From: Deltaproteobacteria bacterium
GTDB taxonomy: Bacteria; Desulfobacterota; Binatia; UTPRO1
Length of the DNA: 64,000 bases
Reading direction: 5' to 3'
NCBI GenBank assembly: GCA_020852955.1
Contig: JADYZW010000030.1
Location: 1-64,000 of the forward strand
The position numbers and the translations under genes are program-made. The notes beneath the pieces were generated by a model, which had not been told where the DNA came from, searched no databases, and saw only the letters and a list, made by a program, of their open reading frames with translations. Every line of letters begins with the position of its first letter. Within the stretch, counting starts at the first letter, position 1. This document shows, in pieces, positions 1-9,023 of the stretch.

Positions 1-1867
1 CGATCACGCGGCGGAGGTCCGACGCGGCGACCGGCTTCATCAGGTAGCCCGCGACGCCGAGCTCGCGGCAGCGCGCCGACTCGCCCTGCTCGCCGGCCGA
101 GGTCAGCATGATGAGCGAGCCGCAGACGAGATCCGGGTCCCTCTTGATCCGCTCCGCGACGCCGAAGCCGTCGAGCCCCGGCATGTGGCCGTCGAGCAGT
201 ACCAGATCGAAGGGGCTCTCCGCCTTCGCGGCGCGCCGGATCGCGATCAGCGCCGACGGACCGTCCTCCACGCTCTGCGGCAGCATGCCCCAGCCGCGCG
301 TCCGCTCCTCGAGGATGCGGCGGTTGGTCGCGTTGTCGTCGACGATCAGCACCGACAGCCCGCACATGTCGGCCGGGTCGCTCTCGGCCGTCTCCTCGCT
401 GCAGCCGAAGCGCGCGGTGAAGTGGAACGTGCTGCCCTGGCCCTCGACGCTCTCGACCCATATGCGCCCGCCCATCATGCCGACGAGCTGCGTGCAGATC
501 GCGAGCCCGAGGCCGGTGCCTCCGTACTTCCGGCACGTCGAACCGTCGGCCTGGGTGAAGGCCTCGAAGATGAGTCGCTGCTTCTCGGCGGGGATGCCGA
601 TCCCCGTATCGGAGACCTCGAAGTGGAGCGCCACCTCGCTCTCGGTGTGCGCCGCGACGCGAACGCCGACCGCGATCTCGCCGCGGTCCGTGAACTTGAG
701 GGCGTTGCCGACCAGGTTGAGGATGATCTGCCGGAGGCGGCTCGGGTCGCCGATGAGCGCGTCCGGCACGTCGGGCGCGACGTGGCAGACGAGCTCGAGG
801 TCCTTCTGGTGGGCCCGCAGCGCCAGCGTCTTCACCGAGCGCTCGAGGTGCTCGCGGAGTCCGAAGGGCGCGCGCTCGAGATCGAGCTTGCCGGCTTCGA
901 TCTTCGAGAAGTCGAGGATGTCGTTCAGGAGCGCCAGGAGCGCGTCGGCCGAGGACTTGGCGAGCTCGAGGTACTCGCGCTGCTCGCCGGTGAGCTCGGT
1001 CTCGAGCGCGAGCTCGGTCGCGCCGAGGACGCCGTTCATCGGCGTCCGGATCTCGTGGCTCATGTTGGCGAGGAACTCGGACTTCAGGCGCGACGCCTCG
1101 AGCGCCGCCTCCCGCGCCTCGACGAGCTCGCCGAGCCGTCGCTGCCGCTCGGCCTCGTTGGCGGCGGCCTGCCGGGTGAGGCTCCGCCCGTAGTAGATCG
1201 CGCCGAGGATCATCAGCGCGACGAAGAGCGCGAGCACGAGCTCGCGCTGCTGGACGACCCCCGCCGCCGCGAGTTCGCGCTGGAAGAGTACGGCTTGCAC
1301 GTCGCGCACGTGCTGTTCGAGGGTGCTGAACGCCTCCTGCACGGTCGCGAAGCGGCGGTGCATGCCGGCCATGAGCGGCGCCGCCTTCTCGGGCGCCTCG
1401 ATCGAGAAGTACGAGAACGTCATGTTGGCCTCGGAGGCCATGGCGTTCATCGTGGTCCGGATGGCGTCGAGGTCGTGGAGGAGCGTCTGCACCTCGGGGG
1501 TGACGCCGGTGGCCTCGAGATCGGCGCGCGCCTCGCTCCACGCGTCGTCGAAGGCGCGTCGTGCCTTCCGCAGCCGCACGGTCTCGCCGCGCGGGTCCTT
1601 GGAGTCGAAGACGTCGTTCGCCGGCGCGTTCACGGCCGCGGCGAGCTCGCGGAGCTCCGCGTAGGTCGCGAGGCGCTCCGCCCAGCGGCGGTTCACGGCG
1701 AGCGACCCGCGGTGCATGTCGACGAGATGGTGGTTGAGCGCGAGGCCGACCAGGACCGTCAGGATGTCGAACGCGGCGAACAGCACGTAGAGCATCGGCA
1801 GACGCCGTTGCTCGACGGTGGCGCTCGACGCCTCCTCGTTCGTTGTCGGCTCTTCGGTCTTCTGCAA
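1..1867 (-). CDS. Hybrid sensor histidine kinase with receiver domain (3' end missing)
   Basis: Membrane-bound hybrid two-component kinase that autophosphorylates on His and passes phosphate to its own receiver. About 622 residues are visible. After a polar tail, TM1 lies at ~25-49, a helical extracytoplasmic sensor of ~150 residues follows, and TM2 lies at ~205-224. The HisKA motif [11 protein letters not shown] has its His at ~271. The ATPase has an N-box (NALKFTDRG, ~380-390), DTGIGIP (~417) and GTGLGLAI (~450). A receiver follows with phospho-acceptor Asp ~559 in LLDGHMPG and a Lys in YLMKP near the window edge. The frame runs off base 1, so more receivers or an Hpt domain may follow. I chose the TTG at 1867 because AGGGA sits just upstream; ATG 1795 would remove the N-tail and part of TM1. 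The ligand is unknown. No cognate regulator gene is visible. Confidence 0.85.
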   Translation of the reverse strand, partial: MQKTEEPTTNEEASSATVEQRRLPMLYVLFAAFDILTVLVGLALNHHLVDMHRGSLAVNRRWAERLATYAELRELAAAVNAPANDVFDSKDPRGETVRLRKARRAFDDAWSEARADLEATGVTPEVQTLLHDLDAIRTTMNAMASEANMTFSYFSIEAPEKAAPLMAGMHRRFATVQEAFSTLEQHVRDVQAVLFQRELAAAGVVQQRELVLALFVALMILGAIYYGRSLTRQAAANEAERQRRLGELVEAREAALEASRLKSEFLANMSHEIRTPMNGVLGATELALETELTGEQREYLELAKSSADALLALLNDILDFSKIEAGKLDLERAPFGLREHLERSVKTLALRAHQKDLELVCHVAPDVPDALIGDPSRLRQIILNLVGNALKFTDRGEIAVGVRVAAHTESEVALHFEVSDTGIGIPAEKQRLIFEAFTQADGSTCRKYGGTGLGLAICTQLVGMMGGRIWVESVEGQGSTFHFTARFGCSEETAESDPADMCGLSVLIVDDNATNRRILEERTRGWGMLPQSVEDGPSALIAIRRAAKAESPFDLVLLDGHMPGLDGFGVAERIKRDPDLVCGSLIMLTSAGEQGESARCRELGVAGYLMKPVAASDLRRVI

Positions 1868-2104
1868 CGTTCCCTGCCTCGCGACGGGCCCGGAAGCTCC
1901 GGCAGGGAAATCAGCAAACGCTATGCCGCGGCGGGCGAAACGAAACCCCGGATGGACGACGGCGCGGCGCGGCGCGCGACGTCACAATTGCGCGACTCCG
2001 GCACTCTGATGACTGTTCGCGCCGACTCCGCGGCGAGGCGCCGCGCCGCGGGCACCCCGGCGCGGGCGCGGCGCCATGCGCCTTCGCAGAGCGTGCCGCG
2101 CGGC

Positions 2105-3577
2105 TCAGGCGAGGGCGGTCGGCGCGCGCTCCGCGGCGGGCCGACCGCCGGCGGGCTCGGCGGGAAGCGCCCCCGCCGCCTGCTGGAGCTCGCGGAACGC
2201 CTCCGCCACCGCCGCCACGAAGTCGCGCACGTCGGGCACGAGGTCCCAGTCGGCGTTGAAGCCCCAGCAGAGCTTCCCCGCGTAGCTGAAGAGGACGACG
2301 CCGAGCCCGAGGTAGTCGGTCAGCGGCACCTGTCCGTAGTTGTCGAGCATCCTCGCGCCGAGGAGATAGAGCGGCACCTGCGGCCCCGGCACGTTCGTCA
2401 CCACGAGATTGAACGGCAGCGCGCGCGTCATCATGCTGCTCGCGAGCGAGAGGAGGGTCGACGGCGTCCACTCCGCGACCCGCGACAGCATCTCGGCGCC
2501 GAGCGCCTGCTTGGTCTCCTTCAGGCGCGCCGTCGCCTCGCTGATCTTGCGGAGGCGGGCCCGAGGATCGCGCTCGGCGAGCGGGAGATCGATCAGCCAC
2601 GCCGACACGCGGTTGCCGAGCGTGCCGCGCTCCTCGGCGGTCCGCACGCTCACCGGCGCCATCACGCGGAAGTCGAGGAAGTCGACGTGGACCCGCCGGC
2701 CTTCGAGGAAACGCTGCACCGCGCCGGCGACCGTCGTCAGCACGACGTCGTTCAGCGATCCGCCGAGTCGCTTACGCACCGCCTTCACGTCGTTCAGGTC
2801 CATCGCGAGCCAGTCGAAGCGGCGGTGCGGTCCGATCGGCTTGTTGAGCGGCGTGTCGGAGACGGTGCGGAGGCTCGAGCGCAGCATACCGCGCGCTGCC
2901 CGCCACATCGTGCGGATGTCGGAGCGCGGATCGCGCACGTCGGCGAGCACCTGGCGGAAGCCGGAAACCGCGTCGAAGGGCGTCCGTACGCGGCGCGCCG
3001 CTTCGGCCGAGAGCATCTGCCACCACGACGGCCACGGCCGCGGCACCCAGCGCACCGGCGGGTCGATCGCGGCGCTCGGCTCGAGCGCGAGCAGCACCGC
3101 GAACAGGTCGACGCTCGACATGCCGTCGACCATGCAGTGGTGGATCTTGCTGATCATCGCGAAGTGCTCGCCGCCATCGAGCCCTTCGACGATCCACATC
3201 TCCCAGAGCGGCTTCGACCGGTCGAGCTGCTGCGACATGATGCGGCCGGAGAGCGCCTTCAGATGGTCGGCGTCGCCGGGACGGGGCAGGCTCGTGTGGC
3301 GGACGTGGTACTCGATGTTGAAGTGGTGATCGTCGACCCAGACCGGGTGGCCCTCGATCGGGGTGCGGGAAAGGACCTGGCGGTAGCGCGGGATCAGGTG
3401 GAGGCGCGACTCGACGTAGGCGCGGATGCGCGTCACGTCGATGCCGCCGGTCGCGTTCCTGAGCGGGCCGGCTTCGAACGTCGCGGTGCCGGCGACGTGC
3501 ATGTGGTTCGTCGGGCTTTCCGTGAGGAGAAACGAGTTGTCGAGGACGGTGAGCCGTTCGTACGTGGGCACCGGCAT
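2105..3577 (-). CDS. WS/DGAT-family O-acyltransferase
   Basis: Wax ester synthase/diacylglycerol acyltransferase family protein of 490 aa, the normal family length. The family joins an acyl-CoA to a fatty alcohol or diacylglycerol to make storage lipid. The signature HHCMVDG is intact at ~145-151 (HHxxxDG active site), and the C-terminal family block NVPGPQVPLYLLG is at ~393. The N-terminus (LDNSFLLTESPTNHMHV) also matches the family. ATG 3577 is preceded by AGAGGAGG, which fixes the start. The gene lies alone between the histidine kinase and the end of the polysaccharide operon, all on the same strand but separated by 140-240 nt. Whether the product is wax ester or triacylglycerol cannot be told from sequence. 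Confidence 0.92.
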   Translation of the reverse strand: MPVPTYERLTVLDNSFLLTESPTNHMHVAGTATFEAGPLRNATGGIDVTRIRAYVESRLHLIPRYRQVLSRTPIEGHPVWVDDHHFNIEYHVRHTSLPRPGDADHLKALSGRIMSQQLDRSKPLWEMWIVEGLDGGEHFAMISKIHHCMVDGMSSVDLFAVLLALEPSAAIDPPVRWVPRPWPSWWQMLSAEAARRVRTPFDAVSGFRQVLADVRDPRSDIRTMWRAARGMLRSSLRTVSDTPLNKPIGPHRRFDWLAMDLNDVKAVRKRLGGSLNDVVLTTVAGAVQRFLEGRRVHVDFLDFRVMAPVSVRTAEERGTLGNRVSAWLIDLPLAERDPRARLRKISEATARLKETKQALGAEMLSRVAEWTPSTLLSLASSMMTRALPFNLVVTNVPGPQVPLYLLGARMLDNYGQVPLTDYLGLGVVLFSYAGKLCWGFNADWDLVPDVRDFVAAVAEAFRELQQAAGALPAEPAGGRPAAERAPTALA

Positions 3578-3718
3578 GTGCGGCCTCCTCTGCCCGGCGG
3601 GCTGGCTGCCTCTTACACCTCCGGCCGATCGGCGAGAAAGGGGAGACGATCGACATCCGGGCGGTGCGCCTCATCCAGTTCGGCACCGGGTTCCCGTTCG
3701 GCGCCGCCGGTCTGACGC

Positions 3719-5113
3719 TCACGTTGCGGGGGCGCGGATCGTGTCCGACGTCCGGTAGTGCACCGGGCCGCGCCCCGGCAGGACGACGAGCCTGGCGCCG
3801 GCGTTGCGCGCGATCGTGACGCCGGTGATCGCGGACCCGGCGCCGCCGCTCTCGAGCTGGATTCCGCCGCAGGGGGCGTGCGCGGTGCAGCTCGCGGTGA
3901 CGACGTTGTCGGCGACCTCGACCCGCGTCAGCGGGGCGCGCGCGGACGCGAGGCGGATGCCGGCGTCGCGGGTGCGGTCGACGCGGTTCTCGCGCACGAC
4001 GATCCCGCGCACCGGCGCGTCGGCGGCGACGATCGCGATGGCGCCGCTTCCCGAAAGACGATCGTTCCAGGCGAGATCGAGGAGGCGGTTCTTCGCGACC
4101 AGCACGCTCTGCGTCGGAAAGCCGCCGGCCGCGCGTACGCCCTGCACCGACAGCTGTCCGACGCGCACGAGCACGTTGTCGGTGACGCGCGCTCCGAGGG
4201 CGAGCACGCCGAGCCCCGAGCCGGTGCTCGCGCCGGACGCGCAGAGGCAGCCGGACGCATCGGCGGCGGTGCACGTCGTCCGTCCGCGTCCGGCGCCGGC
4301 GCAGCAGGCGAAGGGGACACCCGCGGCCGTACAGGCGGCGGCGGCGGGCAGATTCTGCAGACGGTTTCGGATCAGTGCGCAGCCCCGGGCTGCCGTCGGG
4401 GGATCGTTCTCGTGTTGGCAGAAGATCCCCTCGTCGCTGTTGACGACGACGTTGTCGCGGACGACCGCGCCTTCGGGGCCGTTCAGCTGCACGGCGTCGC
4501 CGGCGTGCTCGGTCTGCGAGATGCGATAGAAGCGATTGCGCCGCACCACGAGGTTCGCGCCGAGGATCGTGGCGATGCCGTGGTGCTTCGCGTCCAGGAA
4601 CTCGCAATCCTCGACGAGCAGCGCGCGGCAGCGCGTGCACCGCAGGAGCGATTCCGCGCGCCCCCGGCGGCCGAGGTTGCCCCGGTCGTTGCCGTCGAAG
4701 CGGAGGCCGCGAACGACGATGCCGTCGTCGCCGTGGACGGCGTCGCGGTTGCGGAGCAGGATGCCGCCGTCGTGTGGGGCGTAGACGCCGTCGGCGAGGC
4801 GCAGGGTCGAGCGACCCGCGCGTCCGATGACGGCGGTATGCGCGCCGACGAGGTTCATCGGCCGCGCGCCGCTCCGCGGGTCGATGAGATAGGTTCCGGA
4901 CGGGACGATGACCGTCCCGCCGCCGGCCGGGACGGCGAGGAGCGCGCGCCGGATCGCGTCGGTGTCGTCGGTCGCCCCGTCGCCGCGGGCGCCGAAGGCG
5001 CGCACGTCGACGACCGGTGGCCCGGCGATCGCGGTGTCCTCCGCGCCGCCGCGTCCGCTCGCCGCCAGGAGCGCGAGCGCGGCGGCGGCGACGACGTGCC
5101 GGGCGGCGCGCAC
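3719..5113 (-). CDS. Secreted right-handed beta-helix (pectate-lyase-3-like) protein
   Basis: A 464-aa exported protein. It has a Sec signal peptide (~1-24), then a pectate_lyase_3/GH28-type opening (VRAFGARGDGATDDTDAI) and repeated beta-helix rungs (VVRDNVVVNS, VTDNVLVRVG, VVRENRVDRT). A Cys-rich insertion near residues 260-300 contains ACC, TTC and GCLC and may be disulfide-bonded. The gene starts with GTG 8 nt after the dehydratase stop, so it is the last gene of the polysaccharide operon. Beta-helix proteins in such operons often cleave, epimerise or bind the polymer. Trimming or modifying the exported polymer is an inference, because no catalytic residues could be identified. Confidence 0.8.
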   Translation of the reverse strand: MRAARHVVAAAALALLAASGRGGAEDTAIAGPPVVDVRAFGARGDGATDDTDAIRRALLAVPAGGGTVIVPSGTYLIDPRSGARPMNLVGAHTAVIGRAGRSTLRLADGVYAPHDGGILLRNRDAVHGDDGIVVRGLRFDGNDRGNLGRRGRAESLLRCTRCRALLVEDCEFLDAKHHGIATILGANLVVRRNRFYRISQTEHAGDAVQLNGPEGAVVRDNVVVNSDEGIFCQHENDPPTAARGCALIRNRLQNLPAAAACTAAGVPFACCAGAGRGRTTCTAADASGCLCASGASTGSGLGVLALGARVTDNVLVRVGQLSVQGVRAAGGFPTQSVLVAKNRLLDLAWNDRLSGSGAIAIVAADAPVRGIVVRENRVDRTRDAGIRLASARAPLTRVEVADNVVTASCTAHAPCGGIQLESGGAGSAITGVTIARNAGARLVVLPGRGPVHYRTSDTIRAPAT

Positions 5114-5121
5114 TTCGTGGG

Positions 5122-7164
5122 CTATCCGACCGGCGCGCGGCGCGCGTCCGGGGGCGCGGCGGCGGCGGTTGCGGAGAGCTCCGCCGCGTCGGCGGGACGG
5201 GGAGGCAGGCGCCGCAAGCGCACGCCGCCGCGGCCGGCGCCCGGCCCGCCCTCCGTGCCGGGCTCACCCGCATGGCGCAGGCCGGACTCGCCCCGGTTCG
5301 CACTCGCGCCCGCGAGCGTCGCCAGGAGGCTCGCGCTCGCCGTGTACGCCGGCACGAGCATCCGGATCGTCCGCATCACGGCGTCCGTGTCGCTCGCCGC
5401 GACGCCGTCCTCGATGCGGCCGAGCCATTCGACCAGCGGCGGCGGCGCCTCCTGCGCGACCAGCACGCGGATGCGCTCGTGCGGCGTCGCCGCCTGCTCC
5501 TCGCCCTCGGCGACGAGCTCCTCGTAGAGCTTCTCGCCCGGCCGGAGGCCGCTGAACTCGATCGCGATGTCCTCGTCGGGCTCGAAGCCGGAGAGCCGGA
5601 TCATCTGGCGCGCGAGGTCGACGATCTTCACCGGCTCGCCCATCTCGAGGACGAACGTCTCGCCGCCCCCGCCGATCGTGGCGGCCTGGAGGATCAGCTG
5701 CACCGCTTCCGGGATCGTCATGAAGTAGCGCGTGACCTCGGGGTGCGTGACCGTCACCGGGCCGCCGCGCGCGATCTGCTCGCGGAAGATCGGGACGACG
5801 CTGCCGTTCGAGCCGAGGACGTTCCCGAAGCGGACGGCCGCGAAGCGCGTGCGTCCCTCGCGGTGCAGGTTCTTCACGACCAGCTCTGCGACGCGCTTGG
5901 TGACGCCCATGACGCTCGTCGGGCGGACGGCCTTGTCGGTCGAGACCATGACGAACTGGCTCGTCCCGTGGGCGAGCGCGGCGCGGGCGACGTTATGGGT
6001 CCCGAGCACGTTGTTGCGCACGGCCTCGAGCACGTTCAGCTCGGCGAGCGGCACGTGCTTGTACGCGGCGGCGTGCAGCACGAGGTCGGGCCGCTCCGTG
6101 GAGAAGACCCGTTCGAGCTGGTCGACCAGCAGCACGTCGCCGAGGACCGGCACGAGCGCCACGTCCGGGAAGCGCGTGCGGAGCTCCATCTCGAGCACGA
6201 ACATGCCGTTCTCGTGCCGGTCGTAGAGGACGAGGCGCGCCGGACCGTAGGCGGCGACCTGGCGGCAGAGCTCGGAGCCGATCGAGCCGGCGGCGCCGGT
6301 GACGATGACGGTCCTGCCGGCGACCAGCGCCGCCACGCGCGGCAGGTCGAGCCGCACCGCGTCGCGCGCCAGCAGGTCGCCGACCTTGACCTCGCGCATC
6401 TGCGTGTACATGACCCGCCCGTCGACGAGCTCGGCGAGCGTGGGCAGCACCCGGTGGCGGACGCGGGCCGTCGTGCAGTGCTGGACCACGCGGCGGATGA
6501 CGGCTCCCGACGCTGCGGGGAGGGCGATCAGCACCTCGCCGATCTCGTGCGCGGCGACGAGCCCCGGCAGGTCGTCGATGCCGCCGAGGACGGGCGTGCC
6601 GCAGACGCGCAGCCCGATCTTCCGCGGGTCATCGTCGAGGAAGCCGACGACGCCGACCCGCAAGCGCCGGCGCTGCTCGATCTCCTGGAGGAGCTTGATG
6701 CCGGCCGACCCCGCCCCGACGATCAGCGCCAGCGTCTCGATCCGTCGCACCGCGCGCCGCTCGCCCCGCTCGCGGGCGAGCCGGATGCCGACCCGGATCG
6801 CGCCCATCGCCAGCGTGCAGAGGAGCAGGTCGAGCAGGAAGACCGAGCGCGGGAAGCCGCGGAGGCCGTGCGTGAAGACCATGACGGCCAGGAAGAGCGT
6901 CGACGCGAGGAGGTTGCCGCGCGCGATGTCCTCGACGTCGTGCACGCTCACGTGTCGCCACGAGCCGCCGAACAGTCGCGCCGACCAGAAGCCGACGAGC
7001 TTGCAGGCAAGGAGCAGCGGCAGCGTCGCGGCGACCATCGCGAGCCAGCGCGGGTGCAGCTCGAGATCGAAGCGCAGGGCGAAGGCGGCGAGGTAGGCCG
7101 CGGCCGCGATGCCGAGATGGGTCGCGATGGCGACGAGCTGGCGGTGGCGGACGAGGAACGGCAT
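5122..7164 (-). CDS. Membrane-anchored UDP-HexNAc 4,6-dehydratase (PglF/WbpM/CapD family)
   Basis: A 680-aa nucleotide-sugar dehydratase, typical of the long PglF/WbpM type. Four N-terminal membrane segments lie in ~1-125. A first Rossmann-like domain contains VGAGSAGIKLL (~146). The catalytic SDR domain has TGAAGSIGSE (~288) for NAD(P). It has the WbpM-type active-site stretch STDKAVRPTSVMGVTK (~405-421), in which Met replaces the usual Tyr of the SDR YxxxK. The family converts UDP-GlcNAc to the UDP-4-keto-6-deoxy sugar. The ATG lies 3 nt after the stop of an aminotransferase that would act on this product, and a PglC-like transferase precedes that, so the three likely make and load one sugar. 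About 45 residues after the family C-terminus are low-complexity. Confidence 0.9.
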   Translation of the reverse strand: MPFLVRHRQLVAIATHLGIAAAAYLAAFALRFDLELHPRWLAMVAATLPLLLACKLVGFWSARLFGGSWRHVSVHDVEDIARGNLLASTLFLAVMVFTHGLRGFPRSVFLLDLLLCTLAMGAIRVGIRLARERGERRAVRRIETLALIVGAGSAGIKLLQEIEQRRRLRVGVVGFLDDDPRKIGLRVCGTPVLGGIDDLPGLVAAHEIGEVLIALPAASGAVIRRVVQHCTTARVRHRVLPTLAELVDGRVMYTQMREVKVGDLLARDAVRLDLPRVAALVAGRTVIVTGAAGSIGSELCRQVAAYGPARLVLYDRHENGMFVLEMELRTRFPDVALVPVLGDVLLVDQLERVFSTERPDLVLHAAAYKHVPLAELNVLEAVRNNVLGTHNVARAALAHGTSQFVMVSTDKAVRPTSVMGVTKRVAELVVKNLHREGRTRFAAVRFGNVLGSNGSVVPIFREQIARGGPVTVTHPEVTRYFMTIPEAVQLILQAATIGGGGETFVLEMGEPVKIVDLARQMIRLSGFEPDEDIAIEFSGLRPGEKLYEELVAEGEEQAATPHERIRVLVAQEAPPPLVEWLGRIEDGVAASDTDAVMRTIRMLVPAYTASASLLATLAGASANRGESGLRHAGEPGTEGGPGAGRGGVRLRRLPPRPADAAELSATAAAAPPDARRAPVG

Positions 7165-7167
7165 GGA

Positions 7168-8421
7168 CTAGGCGCGCGCCGCCTCCGCTGCGCCGGCCGC
7201 GCCGCTCGCGCCGGCCGTGGCGGTCGCTGTCGGTCCGGCGGTGACCCGGCTGCGTCCGGGGCGCGCGGGGCGGAACGCGGCCAGCACCTCGCGGAGCGCG
7301 CCGCAGACGGTGTCCACCTGCTGTTCGGTCATGGTGCCGAAGAACGGCAGCGCGAGGCACGTCTCGCCGGCCGCTTCCGCGATGGGGAACATGCCCTCCC
7401 GGAAACCGAAGTCGGCGCGGTAGAAGGGCTGGAGGTGGATCGGCGGGAAGTACGGCCGCGACGGGATGCCGCGCTCGGCGAGCGCGCGCATGACGTGGGC
7501 GCGGGTCGCGAGGTCGGCCAGGCGGACGACGTAGACGAACCAGCTCTCGCGCGTCGTCCACGCCGACGGGCGCGGACGCGCGACGCCTTCCATGGCGTCG
7601 AGCCGCTCGTGGTACCAGCGTGCGACGCGCCCACGCTTGGCGAGGATCTCGTCGAGTCGCTCGACCTGCGCGAGGCCGAGCGCCGCGCTCATCTCGTCGA
7701 GCCGGTAGTTGTAGCCGAGCCGCGTGTGGGCGAGCCACTCGTCGAAGACGTCGCGGCCCTGGTTGCGGAGGCTCCGCGCGAGCGCGTCCCAGCGCGCGTC
7801 GTCGGTGACGATCATGCCGCCCTCGCCGGTCGTCATCTGCTTGTTCGGGTAGAAGGCGAAGGCGCCGGCGTCGCCGAGGGTGCCGAGCGGGCGGCCCTTG
7901 TAGGCGCCGCCGATCGCCTCGCAGGCGTCCTCGATCACGGCGAGGCCGTGGCGCTCGGCGACGGCGAGGATCGCGTCCATGTCGGCCGCCTCGCCGAACA
8001 CATGCACCGGGAGCACCGCCTTCACGCGCCGGCCGCTCCGGCCGACCGTCTGCGCCGCGCGCTCGAGGCGCTCGGGGTCGAGCGTCAGCGTCACGGGATC
8101 GACGTCGACGAAGAGAGGACGCGCGCCCGTGTAGAGGATGCAGTTCGCCGACGCGACGAAGCTGAAGGGCGTCGTCACCACGACGTCCTCCGGTCCGACG
8201 CCCGCGGCGAGGAGGCAGAGGTGGAGCGCCGCGGTGCCGCTGTTCACCGCGATGCCGTGGCGGGCGCCGACCCTGGCGGCGAGCCGGTCCTCGAAGGCGG
8301 CGAGCCGCGGCCCGAGCGCGAGCGTCTTGCCGTCGAGCACGGCGAGGACGGCCGCGCGCTCCGCGGGCCCGATGTCGGGCTCGCTCATGGGGACGAAGGG
8401 TCGGGGGATCGTGTCGGTCAC
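7168..8421 (-). CDS. DegT/DnrJ/EryC1/StrS PLP-dependent sugar aminotransferase (PglE-like)
   Basis: A 417-aa PLP aminotransferase acting on nucleotide-linked 4-keto sugars. Visible motifs are NSGTAALHLCL (PLP phosphate region, ~60-70), VTTPFSFVASANCIL, VIEDACEA (the Asp that contacts PLP nitrogen) and FYPNKQMTTGEGG with the Schiff-base Lys at ~194. GTG 8421 is the likely start: AAGGAG lies 7 nt upstream, and the GTG overlaps the previous TGA as GTGA. A longer frame upstream has no coding character. Next to a 4,6-dehydratase, it most likely aminates C4 to give a UDP-4-amino-4,6-dideoxy-HexNAc. No PglD-type acetyltransferase is seen nearby. Confidence 0.9.
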   Translation of the reverse strand: MTDTIPRPFVPMSEPDIGPAERAAVLAVLDGKTLALGPRLAAFEDRLAARVGARHGIAVNSGTAALHLCLLAAGVGPEDVVVTTPFSFVASANCILYTGARPLFVDVDPVTLTLDPERLERAAQTVGRSGRRVKAVLPVHVFGEAADMDAILAVAERHGLAVIEDACEAIGGAYKGRPLGTLGDAGAFAFYPNKQMTTGEGGMIVTDDARWDALARSLRNQGRDVFDEWLAHTRLGYNYRLDEMSAALGLAQVERLDEILAKRGRVARWYHERLDAMEGVARPRPSAWTTRESWFVYVVRLADLATRAHVMRALAERGIPSRPYFPPIHLQPFYRADFGFREGMFPIAEAAGETCLALPFFGTMTEQQVDTVCGALREVLAAFRPARPGRSRVTAGPTATATAGASGAAGAAEAARA

Positions 8422-9023
8422 CGTTGGGCTCCTTGGAATTCGGGCATGGTGGCGTGGCGCGCCGCGGCGATGCCGTCGCGGCGCGCCCCCGCGCGGAGGG
8501 TTTGCAGCAGGATCGAGAGATCGAGCGCGAGCGACCGGTGGTCGACGTACCAGACGTCGAGGGCGAGGCGTTCCGGCCAGTCGAGAGCGTTGCGCCCGCG
8601 GATCTGGGCGAGGCCGGTGAGCCCCGGCCGCACGTCGTGGCGGCGCGCCTGCTCGGGCGTGTAGCGCGGCAGGTACTCCGGCAGGAGGGGCCGCGGACCG
8701 ACGAGCGACATGTCGCCGCGGAGCACGTTCCAGAGCTCCGGCAGCTCGTCGAGGCTGCTCGCTCGGAGCCAGCGCCCGAGCGGCGTCAGGCGCGCGTGAT
8801 CGCTCGAGAGCGCGTGCTCGCCGGCCGCCGGAGGGCGCATGGTGCGGAGCTTGACGAGCGTGAAGAGGCGGCCGCGCCGGCCGACCCGCACCTGTCGGAA
8901 GAAGACGGGCGATCCCATCGTGATTCGCACGGCGAGCGCTGCGAGCAGGAGCACCGGAGCGGACGCGGCGGCGAGCGCGAGGGTGCCGGCGAGGTCGAGG
9001 GCGCGCTTCGCGACCGAGCTCAC
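8418..9023 (-). CDS. Polyprenyl-phosphate sugar-1-phosphate transferase (PglC-like)
   Basis: A 201-aa monotopic phosphoglycosyl transferase, the minimal catalytic version without the large N-terminal membrane domain of WcaJ. It has one N-terminal hydrophobic re-entrant helix (~9-32). The core signatures are FRQVRVGRRG, LVKLRTM, SLDELPELWNVLRGDMSLVGPRPLL and RPGLTGLAQIRGRN. It transfers a sugar-1-phosphate from UDP-sugar to undecaprenyl phosphate at the inner membrane, the first committed step of repeat-unit assembly. The start is GTG 9023, overlapping the upstream TGA by GTGA. Its own TGA overlaps the aminotransferase start. The small size and the neighbouring PglE/PglF-like genes favour a PglC-type diamino- or amino-sugar donor. 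Confidence 0.92.
   Translation of the reverse strand: MSSVAKRALDLAGTLALAAASAPVLLLAALAVRITMGSPVFFRQVRVGRRGRLFTLVKLRTMRPPAAGEHALSSDHARLTPLGRWLRASSLDELPELWNVLRGDMSLVGPRPLLPEYLPRYTPEQARRHDVRPGLTGLAQIRGRNALDWPERLALDVWYVDHRSLALDLSILLQTLRAGARRDGIAAARHATMPEFQGAQR

Noticed and set aside
185-3715. Very long plus-strand open frame (1176 codons) opposite the histidine kinase and WS/DGAT genes
   Set aside because: It is rich in Arg/Ala/Glu/Val, has no domain and lies antisense to two clear genes; GC-rich codon use leaves the opposite frame open.
2772-5303. 843-codon minus-strand frame overlapping the acyltransferase and beta-helix genes in another frame
   Set aside because: Arg/Pro-rich shadow; the overlapping frames contain recognisable proteins.
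5017-8664. Long plus-strand frame (1215 codons) across the PglF/PglE/PglC-like genes
   Set aside because: Low-complexity Arg/Asp/Glu/Val composition; antisense to well-supported enzymes.
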